A stretch of DNA of 64,000 nucleotides from Amycolatopsis sp. FDAARGOS 1241. Lineage in GTDB: Bacteria; Actinomycetota; Actinomycetes; Mycobacteriales; Pseudonocardiaceae. The DNA lies in assembly GCF_016889705.1 (NCBI RefSeq), contig NZ_CP069526.1:8584001-8648000 (forward strand), read 5' to 3'. The notes under the pieces are model-generated. The model was not told where the DNA came from. It saw only the letters and a list, made by a program, of their open reading frames with translations, and searched no databases. The position numbers were made by a program, and so were the translations under genes. Positions 32,918-41,353 of this stretch are shown here, piece after piece. How positions within the stretch are numbered: the stretch's first letter is position 1; each line of letters starts with the position of its first letter.

Positions 32918-33178
32918 TCAGGCGCCCGGCGGCAGATCGAACTGCCCCGCCTTCACTGCCACCAGGAACGCCTCCCATTCGCCCCGGCCGAAGACGAAGA
33001 CGGGGCTGGCCGGGAGCTTCGTGTCGCGCACGCCGACGACGTCCGGACGGCCCAGGTTGACCTCGACGCAGTTGCCGCCGTTCGGCTCACTGGCGAACGA
33101 CTTCTCCCAGGCAGCGTCCTCGAACAGCGTTTCGGCCGTGTTCGGGTCGTAATCCTGGAGCGACGGATAATCCGCCAT
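32918..33178 (-). CDS. DUF397 family protein
   Basis: An 86-residue DUF397 protein: SLQDYDPNTAETLFEDAAWE, then the family core FASEPNGGNCVEVNLGRPDVVGVRD and FVFGRGEWEAFLVAVKAGQFD. ATG 33178 preferred; the upstream frame extension is Arg-rich. DUF397 proteins normally neighbour Scr1/DUF5753 XRE regulators with which they form a regulatory or toxin-antitoxin-like pair; the nearest one here is 3 kb away at 36136-36993. Confidence 0.85.
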   Translation of the reverse strand: MADYPSLQDYDPNTAETLFEDAAWEKSFASEPNGGNCVEVNLGRPDVVGVRDTKLPASPVFVFGRGEWEAFLVAVKAGQFDLPPGA

Positions 33179-33422
33179 GGGTCGTACCTCCGAGCCTTGG
33201 GCAGGGCGTGCGGTCGCCGCGCACGTCCCCGGCTTCTTTCTGTCACTGCGAAGCAAACCGCAGGGCCAAGCGGGTGATCAACTCGACCCGATCTCGACAC
33301 GAAGATTATTCCAGGAGTAGGATTAATCGCGTCGATCGGGGCACCGGTGGTGGGTGAATGGCTTGCTGCATTCGGCCTACCCCGCCAGGGCCATCCGCCA
33401 ACCTCGGGGGGAGGGGACCGCA

Positions 33423-33689
33423 GTGATCATCCAGGACAGTTTGACCGCCGACGTGCTCGTGGCGGGCCGCCTCGCCCGCGGCACGGTGCGCGAGTCCCGC
33501 CGGGTCGTGCACGTCTTCGAGGTGGACGCGGGTGGCTCGGGTGCCGAGGTGCGCACGCGGTGCGGGGAGTCGTTGCCCCGGGCCCACGTGGAGTGGCTGG
33601 CGCCGGGCGTGGGTATGCCGTGCGAGAGCTGCCTCGGTCTGGCCGGTGCGGACCTGCCCCGGTCACCGCTTTCGGAACTGGGGGTGTGA
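33423..33689 (+). CDS. small Cys-containing actinobacterial protein
   Basis: 88 residues, GTG start with a strong GGGGGGAGGGGA site upstream. Composition: beta-rich N-terminus (ADVLVAGRLARGTVRESRRV), then RTRCGESLPR and GMPCESCLGLAG, giving three Cys arranged like a small metal site. I do not recognise the family. It starts a two-gene unit with the 84-residue protein that follows four bases after its stop. Confidence 0.6.
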   Translation: MIIQDSLTADVLVAGRLARGTVRESRRVVHVFEVDAGGSGAEVRTRCGESLPRAHVEWLAPGVGMPCESCLGLAGADLPRSPLSELGV

Positions 33690-33693
33690 TCTC

Positions 33694-33948
33694 ATGGCCG
33701 TCCGGCTCACCACGCTCTTCCGCCGTGAGGACGAACGCACCCACGGCCGTCGAACGATCAACCACGAGCTACGCCACCGCTTCGGCTTCAGCCTGATCCA
33801 GGCGCCGCTGCGCAAGCCCATCACCTGGGACACCGACGTCGACCTGCCCGCGCCGCGCCAGCCCGACCTGGTGCGCGCCGCCCGGCCGCTGGAGACGCGC
33901 GTCGACCTCGCGCCCCTCGTGCACGGCATGGGCTCGTCGCACGCCTGA
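33694..33948 (+). CDS. small basic protein of unknown function
   Basis: 84 residues, start ATG 33694, four bases after the previous stop. Arg/His-rich N-terminus (RLTTLFRREDERTHGRRTIN, HELRHRFGFSL) with a proline-rich end. No domain recognised. Coupled spacing and coding-like composition support a real gene. A terminator hairpin follows. Confidence 0.55.
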   Translation: MAVRLTTLFRREDERTHGRRTINHELRHRFGFSLIQAPLRKPITWDTDVDLPAPRQPDLVRAARPLETRVDLAPLVHGMGSSHA

Positions 33949-33964
33949 AACCGACTCTGAATCC

Positions 33965-33999
33965 GCCGCGCGCTCCCCGGGCCACGGGGAGCGCGCGGC
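33965..33999. terminator. bidirectional hairpin between convergent genes
   Basis: GCCGCGCGCTCCCC and its perfect 14-base complement around GGGCCAC, between the stops at 33948 and 34004. Confidence 0.8.
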
Positions 34000-34003
34000 G
34001 TGT

Positions 34004-34852
34004 CTAGGGTTTGCGCCCCACCGCGCAGATCCCGCCGCTGAACGACGGGTCCGCGGCCATGCGGTCGCTGTTGCGCGACTCGCCTTCCTCGGGCCGCCAC
34101 TCCGACACCCACACGACGCCGGGTTCCACGAGCTCGAGCCCCTCGAAGAACTCCGCGAACTCCGCGCGCGAACGGAAGTGGATCGGCGTGCTCGACTGCT
34201 TGTACTGCTCGTGGATCTCTTCGCGGCTCTCGCCGTCGGGCGCCGTCACGCCGTCGGTCGTGATGTGCGACGCCATGAAGTACGAGCCCGAAGGCAGGAG
34301 CGACAGGTACTTCCGCACCATCTCCACCGCCGGCTCGTCGCGCCCGATGAAGTAGAGGACGCCGGACATGATCAGGCCGATCGGGCGCTTCGGGTCGAGC
34401 ACCCCCGTGTCGAGCGCGCGCGGCCAGATGTCGCCCGGGTTGCGCAAGTCGCCCTGCAGCACGGCGTGCCGGTCGGCCACTCCCTCGCGTTCCAGCAGGA
34501 TCTGCGAGTGCGCGACGGCCACCGGCTCGTTGTCCACGTACACGCAGCGGGCGTCCGGGTTCACGGACGTCGCGATCTGGTGCACGTTGCCGACCGTCGG
34601 CACACCCGAGCCGAGGTCGAGGAACTGGTCGATCCCGTTGCGCGCCATGTAGCGCACGGTGCGGCCGAGCAGCTCGCGCCCGGACTTCGCGATGGTCTTG
34701 ATCATCGGGAAGGTCTGCACCGCGCGTTCGCCGAACTCGCGATCGATGGCCCAGTTGGCCGTGCCGCCGAGGAACCAGTCGTAGATGCGGGCCGCGTTCG
34801 GCCGTTCGAGGTCGACGCCCTCCGGGGCTTCGGAATCCGGTACCTGTGCCAT
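34004..34852 (-). CDS. SAM-dependent methyltransferase (DUF574 type)
   Basis: A 282-residue member of the actinobacterial methyltransferase_19 (DUF574) group: RPNAARIYDWFLGGTANWAID at 18-38 is the signature, followed by IDQFLDLGSGVPTVGNVHQI (SAM site), VYVDNEPVAVAHSQILL, and LIMSGVLYFIGRDEPAVEMV. ATG 34852 follows GGAAGGGGACAG. Many copies occur per actinomycete genome; substrates unknown. Monocistronic, divergent from a glycosyltransferase. Confidence 0.88.
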   Translation of the reverse strand: MAQVPDSEAPEGVDLERPNAARIYDWFLGGTANWAIDREFGERAVQTFPMIKTIAKSGRELLGRTVRYMARNGIDQFLDLGSGVPTVGNVHQIATSVNPDARCVYVDNEPVAVAHSQILLEREGVADRHAVLQGDLRNPGDIWPRALDTGVLDPKRPIGLIMSGVLYFIGRDEPAVEMVRKYLSLLPSGSYFMASHITTDGVTAPDGESREEIHEQYKQSSTPIHFRSRAEFAEFFEGLELVEPGVVWVSEWRPEEGESRNSDRMAADPSFSGGICAVGRKP

Positions 34853-35015
34853 CAGCTGTCCCCTTCCGACCCCAAGTGGTCTGGTGTTGTGGACCAGTCT
34901 GCCGATCTCGCGGGCGCGCCCGCACCCGGCCCCCGGCCGAGTGGCACCCGCACAGCCCCAGTGCCCCGTGAAATCGTCGCGACCGGACCCCTCGTTACCC
35001 GCTACGTTGCCGGGA

Positions 35016-36179
35016 ATGCGCTTCCTCTTCATCTTCGTCGGCGGCCGGGGCCACTTCGATCCGCTGGCACCCGTCGCGCGCGCAGCCGCCGCAAGCGGGC
35101 ACACGGTCGCCGTCTCCGGCGGGGGCCGGCACGTGGCCGGGATCGACCGGGCGGGCTTCACGGTCATCCCCACGACCCCACCGCCCGTGGCCGAAGCGCC
35201 GTCGCGGCGTGAGCCGATGCCACCCGTCGACCCCGCCCGCGACGACTGGGAGATCAAGGAGCTCTTCGCCACCCGCGGCGCGCGCACCCGCGCGGAGAAG
35301 CTGCTGGAGATCATTCACGGCTGGCGCCCCGACGTCGTGATCCGCGACGAGGTCGACTTCGGCTCCGCGATCGCGGCGGAACGCGCGGGAGTTCCGTGCG
35401 TGAACGTCCTCGTGCTCGCCGCGGGAACGTTGCTGCGCAAGGAACTCGTCGCCGAACCGCTGCACGCGCTGCGCTCCGAGCACGGCCTGCCGCGCGATCC
35501 CGGGCTGACCATGCTCGAGGGGCAACTGGTCCTCTCGCCGTTCCCGCTCAGCGTGCGCGACCCGGCGTCCCCGCTGCCGCCCGGCGCGTTCTCCTTCCGC
35601 CAAGCCGAGCCGGTGCCTCCGCGCGCACCGCACGAAAAACCCGGCGTCTACTTCACCCTCGGCACGGGGTTCAACACCGAATCCGGCGACCTCATCGAAC
35701 GGACCCTCGAAGGGCTGACGAAGCTCGACGCGCACGTGACCGCCACCGTCGGCACCCAGATCGACCCCGCGGTGTTCGGCCCGCAGCCGCCGCACGTCCA
35801 CGTGGCACGCTTCGTGCCGCAGGCCGAACTGCTGCCGTCGATCGACCTCGTGGTGTCCCACGGCGGTTCCGGCAGCGTCGCCGGCTCACTCGCCCACGGC
35901 CTGCCGTCGATCCTCTTCCCGATGGGCGCCGACCAGCCGGGCAACGCGCGCTGCACCGCCCGCCTCGGCACGGGTGTCGCGCTCGATCCCGCGAACGCGA
36001 CACCGGACGAGATCCACGCGACCGCCGTGCGGCTGCTGACCGAACCACGCTGGCGCGAAGCCGCTCAGCGCGTGCAGGAAGAGATCAACGCCCAGCCCGG
36101 CGCGGAGGAAACCGTGCCACTGCTGGAAGCGCTGGTCACTGGGTCATTTGCGCCCGGTAGCCCTCGGCCAGCTCCTTGA
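35016..36179 (+). CDS. GT1/MGT-like glycosyltransferase
   Basis: A 387-residue GT-B glycosyltransferase of the macrolide/UGT type. The N-terminal Rossmann strand is MRFLFIFVGGRGHFDPLAPV, with His near 13 in the position of the catalytic His; the C-terminal donor site includes HVARFVPQAELLPSIDLVVS and HGGSGSVAGSLAHGLPSILF with PMGADQPGNARCTARLGTG. Length and motifs match MGT-family enzymes that glycosylate small molecules or inactivate macrolides. Its last 44 bases overlap the convergent XRE gene. Acceptor unknown. Confidence 0.87.
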   Translation: MRFLFIFVGGRGHFDPLAPVARAAAASGHTVAVSGGGRHVAGIDRAGFTVIPTTPPPVAEAPSRREPMPPVDPARDDWEIKELFATRGARTRAEKLLEIIHGWRPDVVIRDEVDFGSAIAAERAGVPCVNVLVLAAGTLLRKELVAEPLHALRSEHGLPRDPGLTMLEGQLVLSPFPLSVRDPASPLPPGAFSFRQAEPVPPRAPHEKPGVYFTLGTGFNTESGDLIERTLEGLTKLDAHVTATVGTQIDPAVFGPQPPHVHVARFVPQAELLPSIDLVVSHGGSGSVAGSLAHGLPSILFPMGADQPGNARCTARLGTGVALDPANATPDEIHATAVRLLTEPRWREAAQRVQEEINAQPGAEETVPLLEALVTGSFAPGSPRPAP

Positions 36180-36993
36180 GGAACTGGCGCGTCTCGCCGC
36201 GCTCCAGCGCCGCACCGCGCAGGCGGTCCCACGAGTCGACGAAGATGTTGAAGTCCTTGACGTCGTCGAGGTACAGACCACCGGCGGAGTGCTCGATGTA
36301 GACGAAGTCGCGCGTGCGGTCCGGGAACCGCATGATCGTGAAATCGTTGGGCACGGCCGCGAGCTTCGCGCCGAACGGCAGCACGTGCACGTACACGCGG
36401 GGGTAGCGGTCAAGCGCCAGCATGTGCTCGACCTGGTCCAGCATCACGGCCGGCGCGTACCCGCCGGGCGCACGGCGCAGCGCGCCCTCGCTGACGATGA
36501 ACCGGTAGTACGGCGGCTGCTGCTGGTCGAACACGGCCTTGCGGTCGACGCGGTTGCGCACCAGCGACGTGACGTCGGTGGCACCGGCCTCCGTGAACTG
36601 CTTGAGCATGTAGTGCTCCGACTGCAACGGGCCGGGGATGCGCTCACCGTGCCAGGTGAGGATCTCCGCGGCCGCCGGCTCCAGGTCCGTGAAGGTCCGG
36701 AACCAGTGGGGCACCACCGATCGGTAACCCGACCAGTGCCCGCGCTGGCCGGCGGCGGCGCGGGCCAGGTTCATCAGCGTGTCGGCTTCTTCGCCGTTGA
36801 TCCCGAAGGCGTTCAACATCGTCCGCACATCTCCGAGCTTGACCCCCACCGCACCGGACTCGATCTTGTTGACCTTGCCCTGGGTGCAGCCGAGAACCTC
36901 GGCGACCTGCTGCTGCGTCATCCGCGCGGCGTTGCGGGCATGCCGGAGCTCGTTGCCGAGCTGCTTCCGGCGCGAGGTGACGGTGCTCGCCAT
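36136..36993 (-). CDS. Scr1/DUF5753-type XRE regulator
   Basis: A 285-residue protein: XRE helix-turn-helix at 10-65 (LGNELRHARNAARMTQQQVA, EVLGCTQGKVNKIESGAVGV) followed by the DUF5753 domain (LTWHGERIPGPLQSEHYMLK at about 113-132, QQQPPYYRFIVSEGALRR, VYVHVLPFGAKLAAVPNDFT). Such regulators work with DUF397 proteins; one is present at 32918-33178. Its 3' end overlaps the glycosyltransferase tail by 44 bases. ATG 36993. Confidence 0.9.
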   Translation of the reverse strand: MASTVTSRRKQLGNELRHARNAARMTQQQVAEVLGCTQGKVNKIESGAVGVKLGDVRTMLNAFGINGEEADTLMNLARAAAGQRGHWSGYRSVVPHWFRTFTDLEPAAAEILTWHGERIPGPLQSEHYMLKQFTEAGATDVTSLVRNRVDRKAVFDQQQPPYYRFIVSEGALRRAPGGYAPAVMLDQVEHMLALDRYPRVYVHVLPFGAKLAAVPNDFTIMRFPDRTRDFVYIEHSAGGLYLDDVKDFNIFVDSWDRLRGAALERGETRQFLKELAEGYRAQMTQ

Positions 36994-37333
36994 CAGCCTT
37001 GCTCTCCCGGACCACTACCGGCTGACGATCACCGTCAGCGCACGGACGCTCGAACCACCCAGGTTAGTACCTTGACCCGACGGGGTTCGATGATGACACT
37101 GCGCAGCGTTCCAGGAAATGATCCGAAATGCCAGTCACCCGGGGTGTCACTCTCCTGGACCAGGCCATATCCCACCTTTCGGTCACGACGACTGCTCCAT
37201 CCGGACGATCTCGATCACCCTTGACACAACACGTTCTTTGTGTACTCGGAAACCCGGGCAGAAGCGGCGGACGAGCGGGAGACGCTGAACGCTCGAGAGG
37301 TTTTCGCGGCCGGACGTGCGGCATAGTGGCGGT
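36994..37333. other. divergent promoter region
   Basis: 340 bases between the XRE gene and the metallo-hydrolase gene, with no supported gene. TTGACACAACACGTTCTTTGTGT (37212-37234, shown only in part as a motif) has a good -35-like TTGACA and partly dyadic ACAACAC/TTTGTGT words. No terminator is seen. Confidence 0.4.
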
Positions 37334-38251
37334 GTGATCGATCGCTCCCCTGGCGCCGCGAAGGTCGAACGCCTCACCGACGGCGTCTTCGGCTACGTCC
37401 AGCCCGACGGCTCCTGGTTCATCAACAACTGCGGTTTCGTCGACGGCGGCGACCACACCGTGCTCATCGACACGTGCGCCACCGAACGCCGCACGCGCGC
37501 GCTGCTGGCCGCCGCGGAGGCCACCACGGGGCCGGTCACAACGCTCGTGAACACCCACCACCACTCCGATCACACCAACGGTAACTACCTCGTGGGCGGC
37601 GCGACGATCATCGGCCAGCGCAAGACGCGCGAGGCGCTGCTCGCCTCCGGCATCGAGACCTACGACGGCGTGCTCGTCGGCAACGACTGGGGCCACCTCG
37701 AACTGCGCGCGCCCGACGTCGTGTTCGACGACCGGCTCACGGTGTACGCGGGCAGCACCGCCATCGAGCTCAGCCACCCCGGCCACGCGGCGCACACGAC
37801 GAACGACGTGCTCGCGTGGCTGCCGGAACAGCGCGTGCTCTACGCCGGCGATCTCGTGTTCAACGGCGGCAGCCCGTTCGCGCTCATGGGTTCGGTCGCC
37901 GGCTGGCGAGCCGCGCTCGACGTGATCCGCGAGCTGGAGCCGGCGCTGATCCTGCCCGGCCACGGCGGCCCGTGCGGGCTGGCCGAGGTGGACGTGGTCG
38001 ACGCGTACCTGAAGTTCGTGCAGGAGACGGCGGAACGCGGCAAGGCGGCCGGTCTGTCGCCGCTGCAGCTGGCGAAGGAGACCGACCTCGGCGAGTTCGC
38101 GGACCTGACGGAACAGGAGCGCCTCGCCGGCAACTTGCACCGCGCGTATGCCGAACTGGACGGTGCCGAGTGGGGCGCGCCGATCGACCTCGTCGCGGCG
38201 ATCACGGACATGGTCGCGTACAACGGCGCACCGATTCGCTGTTTTTCCTGA
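37334..38251 (+). CDS. metallo-beta-lactamase-fold hydrolase
   Basis: A 305-residue MBL-fold protein. Metal ligands: TLVNTHHHSDHTNGNYLVGG near 70-89 (HxHxDH), the second His in ELSHPGHAAHTTNDV near 148, the bridging Asp in RVLYAGDLVFNGGSPF, and ILPGHGG. Length and sequence match the alkyl-sulfatase/quinoprotein-relay-like subgroup of uncharacterised actinobacterial hydrolases. Start GTG 37334. The SDR remnant converges on its 3' end. Confidence 0.85.
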   Translation: MIDRSPGAAKVERLTDGVFGYVQPDGSWFINNCGFVDGGDHTVLIDTCATERRTRALLAAAEATTGPVTTLVNTHHHSDHTNGNYLVGGATIIGQRKTREALLASGIETYDGVLVGNDWGHLELRAPDVVFDDRLTVYAGSTAIELSHPGHAAHTTNDVLAWLPEQRVLYAGDLVFNGGSPFALMGSVAGWRAALDVIRELEPALILPGHGGPCGLAEVDVVDAYLKFVQETAERGKAAGLSPLQLAKETDLGEFADLTEQERLAGNLHRAYAELDGAEWGAPIDLVAAITDMVAYNGAPIRCFS

Positions 38252-38253
38252 CC

Positions 38254-39050
38254 TCACAGGAAAGGCGCGAGCAGTTCCGCGGTGACGGCGCGCAGCCGCG
38301 CCCGCGTCGCGGGGTCGTAAGCCCCTTCGTGCGCGCGGGGGGCGCAGGCCGTCGAAGTACTGCCCGCTGCGCTCGCCGCCGGGGCCGGTCGCCACGGCGA
38401 GCACGGTCTTCGTCCCGGTGCCGACCGTCGACATCGGTGGGATCAGCGACTCGCGCACCATGCGCGTGTTCATCAGCGACGCCGGGTGCACGCAGTTGAC
38501 AGTGACGTCGCGGCCGTCGAGCTCGGCGGCCAGGTCGAAGGTGAACGCGGCGAGCGCGAACTTGCTGCGGAAGTACGCCTCCGAACCGCGGTAACCGCGA
38601 TCCATCCGCAGATCTGGGAAATCCACCGGCGCCTGACCGACCGAGCCGACGTTGACGATCCGGGCGCCCGCACCCAGCCCGGGCAGCAGCCGCCGGGTGA
38701 GCAGCACGGGGGCCAGGGAGTTCACGGCCAGCCGCAGCTCGTGGCCGTCGGCGCTGAGCTCCCGCTTGCGGTACGGCGGACGGCCCGCACCCACCCCGGT
38801 GTTGTTCACCAGTAACCCGACTTCGCCGACGCGTTCCGCGAGGTCACGTACCTGCGTGAGCGAACCGAAGTCGGCCAGGCACGCCTCGGCCTTGCCGCCT
38901 GCCTCGGCGATCCGCTCGACGACTGCGTTCGCACGCTGGATGTCGCGCCCGTGCACGACGACGTGCACGCCCTGCTCGGCGAGCGCCGGCGCGACCGCGC
39001 GGCCGAGCCCCGGCGGTCTCGCCGGCCACCAACGCCTAGAGCTGCGGCAT
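38254..39050 (-). pseudogene. frameshifted short-chain dehydrogenase
   Basis: The central frame is a clear SDR: LAEQGVHVVVHGRDIQRANA, EVGLLVNNTGVGAG (NNTG for NNAG), and the YxxxK site in GSEAYFRSKFALAAFTFDLA with NCVHPASLMNTRM after it. The N-terminal glycine-rich loop AGETAGLGRAVAPALA is separated by one extra base in a G-run near 39012, and a TAG interrupts just before it. The C-terminus (AHEGAYDPATRARLRAVTAE) resumes in another frame after a C/G homopolymer near 38340. A PadR regulator is divergent, suggesting it controlled this gene. Confidence 0.8.
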
Positions 39051-39072
39051 GAACCACTCAACCTGTACTCAA

Positions 39073-39124
39073 GGACATGTACCTCAGGACACGATGGATC
39101 ATCCACATGTTCCGAGGGACATGT
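39073..39124. promoter_or_regulatory. PadR-type operator region
   Basis: ACATGTTCCGAGGGACATGT (39105-39124) is a near-perfect 20-base dyad, and a further GGACATGTACC occurs at 39073. Both GGACATGT words lie between the SDR remnant and padR and fit PadR ATGT-type sites. Confidence 0.65.
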
Positions 39125-39154
39125 CAAGGTAGGCTTCCGGCCGGAGGTGTCGCG

Positions 39155-39715
39155 TTGTCGTTGCGGTATGGGCTGCTCGGGCTGCTCGCCGAGGGGCCGG
39201 CCAGTGGCTACGACTTGGCCCGGCGCTTCGAGGAAGCGCTCGGCCCGGTGTGGCCGGCGCAGCACCCGAAGATCTACGCCGAGCTGTCCCGGCTGGCCGA
39301 CGCCGGCCTGATCGAGGTCGACAGCCACGGCCCGCGCGGGCGCAAGGCGTACCGGATCACCGAAGCCGGGCTCGGCGCCGTACGTGCGTGGCTGGCCGAG
39401 GGCGAGGTCGACCACACGCTGCGCACCGAATCGGTGCTGCGGTCGTTCTTCTTCTGGCTCATGGAGCCCGGCGACCTGACCGCGCACCTGCGCCGCGAGC
39501 ACGAATTCTTCAGCGAGACCGCCGAGACCATGCGCGCCTACGCGGTCGCCGAGGACCGCGGCGACTTCGGCACGGGCCCGCAGACGAAGGCGATGCGCGT
39601 GGCCGTGGAAGCGGCGATCCGGATCTACCAGGCGATGGCCGATTGGGCCGAGTGGGCGCAGACCGTGCCGCCTGCGACGACGGCCGAGGACGGTCCGTTC
39701 CCGAACTCCCGGTGA
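39155..39715 (+). CDS. PadR-family transcriptional regulator
   Basis: 186 residues: winged helix LRYGLLGLLAEGPASGYDLA then RRFEEALGPVWPAQHPKIYA with the wing RGRKAYRITEAGLGAVRAW, and a C-terminal dimerising helix bundle (Vir_act_alpha_C type). Start TTG 39155 is set by GGAGG seven bases upstream; no in-frame ATG or GTG fits better. Divergent from the SDR remnant and next to the ACATGT dyads. Confidence 0.85.
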   Translation: MSLRYGLLGLLAEGPASGYDLARRFEEALGPVWPAQHPKIYAELSRLADAGLIEVDSHGPRGRKAYRITEAGLGAVRAWLAEGEVDHTLRTESVLRSFFFWLMEPGDLTAHLRREHEFFSETAETMRAYAVAEDRGDFGTGPQTKAMRVAVEAAIRIYQAMADWAEWAQTVPPATTAEDGPFPNSR

Positions 39716-39788
39716 ATGTTCTCGCAGGTTCGGCGCAGTCCGATCGACGCTAGGCTCTCGGTCGGAAGAGACTTCGGAAAGGGTTCGG

Positions 39789-41228
39789 ATGAGCAAGAAG
39801 GCGAGCATCGGGGTCACCGGCCTCGCGGTCATGGGCCGCAACCTGGCGCGGAACCTGGCCCGGCACGGACACACCGTCGCCCTGCACAACCGCTCCGAGG
39901 GGCGGACCCGGACGCTCGTCGAGCAGTTCGGCGACGAGGGTGATTTCATCCCCGCGTACTCGGCGCAGGAGTTCGTCGACGCGCTGGAGCGGCCTCGTCA
40001 GATCGTGATCATGGTGCAGGCGGGCGGGCCCACCGACGCCGTGATCGAGGAGTTCGCGCCGCTGCTGGAACCGGGCGACGTGATCGTCGACGCCGGCAAC
40101 GCGCACTTCGCCGACACCCGCCGCCGCGAAGCCGCGCTGCGTGAGCGCGGGCTGCACTTCGTCGGCACCGGCGTGTCCGGCGGCGAGGAGGGCGCGCTCA
40201 ACGGGCCGAGCATCATGCCCGGCGGGTCCAAGGAGTCGTACGAATCGCTCGGCCCGCTGTTCGAGGACATCTCGGCGAAGGTCGACGGCGCGCCGTGCTG
40301 CACGCACATCGGCGCCGACGGCGCGGGCCACTTCGTGAAGATGGTCCACAACGGCATCGAGTACGCCGACATGCAGCTGATCGCCGAGTCGTTCGACCTG
40401 CTGCGCGGCGCCGCCGGTTACTCGCCCGCGGAAGCCGCGGAGGTGTTCAAGACCTGGAACACCGGCCGCCTCGAGTCCTACCTCATCGAGATCACCGCCG
40501 AGGTGCTCAAGCACGTCGACGGCGGCTCGGGCAAGCCGTTCGTGGACGTCGTGGAGGACGCGGCGGAGCAGAAGGGCACGGGCCGCTGGACCGTGCAGAT
40601 CGGTCTCGACCTGGGCGTGCCGATCAGCGGCATCGCCGAGGCCGTGTTCGCGCGGTCGCTGTCGGGCTCGAAGCCGCTGCGCGCGGCCGCCCGCGGGCTG
40701 GGCGGGCCGGCTCGCACGCCGCTCAAGGGCGCCGCGCTGGAGACCTTCGCCGACGACGTCGAGCACGCGCTGTACGCGTCGAAGGTGGTCGCCTACGCGC
40801 AGGGCTTCAACCAGATCCAGGCCGGTGCCACGGAGTACAACTGGGACATCGACCTCGGCGCGGTCGCGTCGATCTGGCGCGGGGGCTGCATCATCCGCGC
40901 GAAGTTCCTCAACGACATCACGACCGCATACGCGGAAGACCCGGCGCTGCCGACGCTGCTCACGGCGGGCGCGTTCCGCAAGGCCGTCGAGGACGCGCAG
41001 GACTCGTGGCGTTCCGTCATCTCGACGGCGGTGCAGCTGGGCATCCCGACGCCGGGCTTTTCGACCGCGCTGGCGTACTACGACGCCCTGCGCGCCGACC
41101 GCTTGCCGGCGGCGCTGGTGCAGGGACAGCGCGACTTCTTCGGTGCGCACACCTACCGCCGCGTGGACCGCGAGGGTTCGTTCCACACCCTGTGGGCGAC
41201 CGACGAGCGCAACGAAATCGACGCCTGA
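39789..41228 (+). CDS. gnd: 6-phosphogluconate dehydrogenase, decarboxylating
   Basis: 479 residues, the full length of the homodimeric long-form enzyme. It catalyses NADP-linked conversion of 6-phosphogluconate to ribulose 5-phosphate in the pentose phosphate pathway. Visible: nucleotide fold GVTGLAVMGRNLARNLARHG (5-24), HNRS for NADP 2'-phosphate, VGTGVSGGEEGALNGPSIMP, the Lys/His loop HFVKMVHNGIEYADMQ near 183-198, and the C-terminal WRGGCIIRAKFLNDI. GGAAAGGG lies 8 bases before ATG. A strong terminator follows, so it is a single-gene transcript. Confidence 0.95.
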   Translation: MSKKASIGVTGLAVMGRNLARNLARHGHTVALHNRSEGRTRTLVEQFGDEGDFIPAYSAQEFVDALERPRQIVIMVQAGGPTDAVIEEFAPLLEPGDVIVDAGNAHFADTRRREAALRERGLHFVGTGVSGGEEGALNGPSIMPGGSKESYESLGPLFEDISAKVDGAPCCTHIGADGAGHFVKMVHNGIEYADMQLIAESFDLLRGAAGYSPAEAAEVFKTWNTGRLESYLIEITAEVLKHVDGGSGKPFVDVVEDAAEQKGTGRWTVQIGLDLGVPISGIAEAVFARSLSGSKPLRAAARGLGGPARTPLKGAALETFADDVEHALYASKVVAYAQGFNQIQAGATEYNWDIDLGAVASIWRGGCIIRAKFLNDITTAYAEDPALPTLLTAGAFRKAVEDAQDSWRSVISTAVQLGIPTPGFSTALAYYDALRADRLPAALVQGQRDFFGAHTYRRVDREGSFHTLWATDERNEIDA

Positions 41229-41239
41229 GTCTTTCCCGA

Positions 41240-41273
41240 GGGGGCCTCGCGCGGTTGCGCGAGGCCCCCTTTT
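41240..41273 (+). terminator. intrinsic terminator of gnd
   Basis: GGGGGCCTCGCGC, loop GGTT, perfect 13-base complement, then TTTT. One of the clearest rho-independent terminators in the window. Confidence 0.9.
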
Positions 41274-41297
41274 CAGTGCCTGGCCTTCAGTACCCGA

Positions 41298-41353
41298 TTT
41301 CACGGCCCGACTTTCACGGCCCGACTTTCACGGCCCGGCTCTCACTGCCCGAC
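41298..41353 (+). repeat. four tandem copies of a 14-base unit
   Basis: TTTCACGGCCCGAC at 41298 and 41312, TTTCACGGCCCGGC at 41326 and TCTCACTGCCCGAC at 41340. The last copy covers the 3' end of the convergent gene. Confidence 0.85.

Noticed and set aside
34000..36200. Methyltransferase plus glycosyltransferase as a natural-product cluster
   Set aside because: No biosynthetic core enzyme is nearby; the genes are divergent, and DUF574 methyltransferases are common stand-alone genes.
37064..39949. 961-codon open frame on the minus strand
   Set aside because: It passes antisense through the metallo-hydrolase and PadR genes; only its SDR part is genuine, and high GC makes long shadow frames common.
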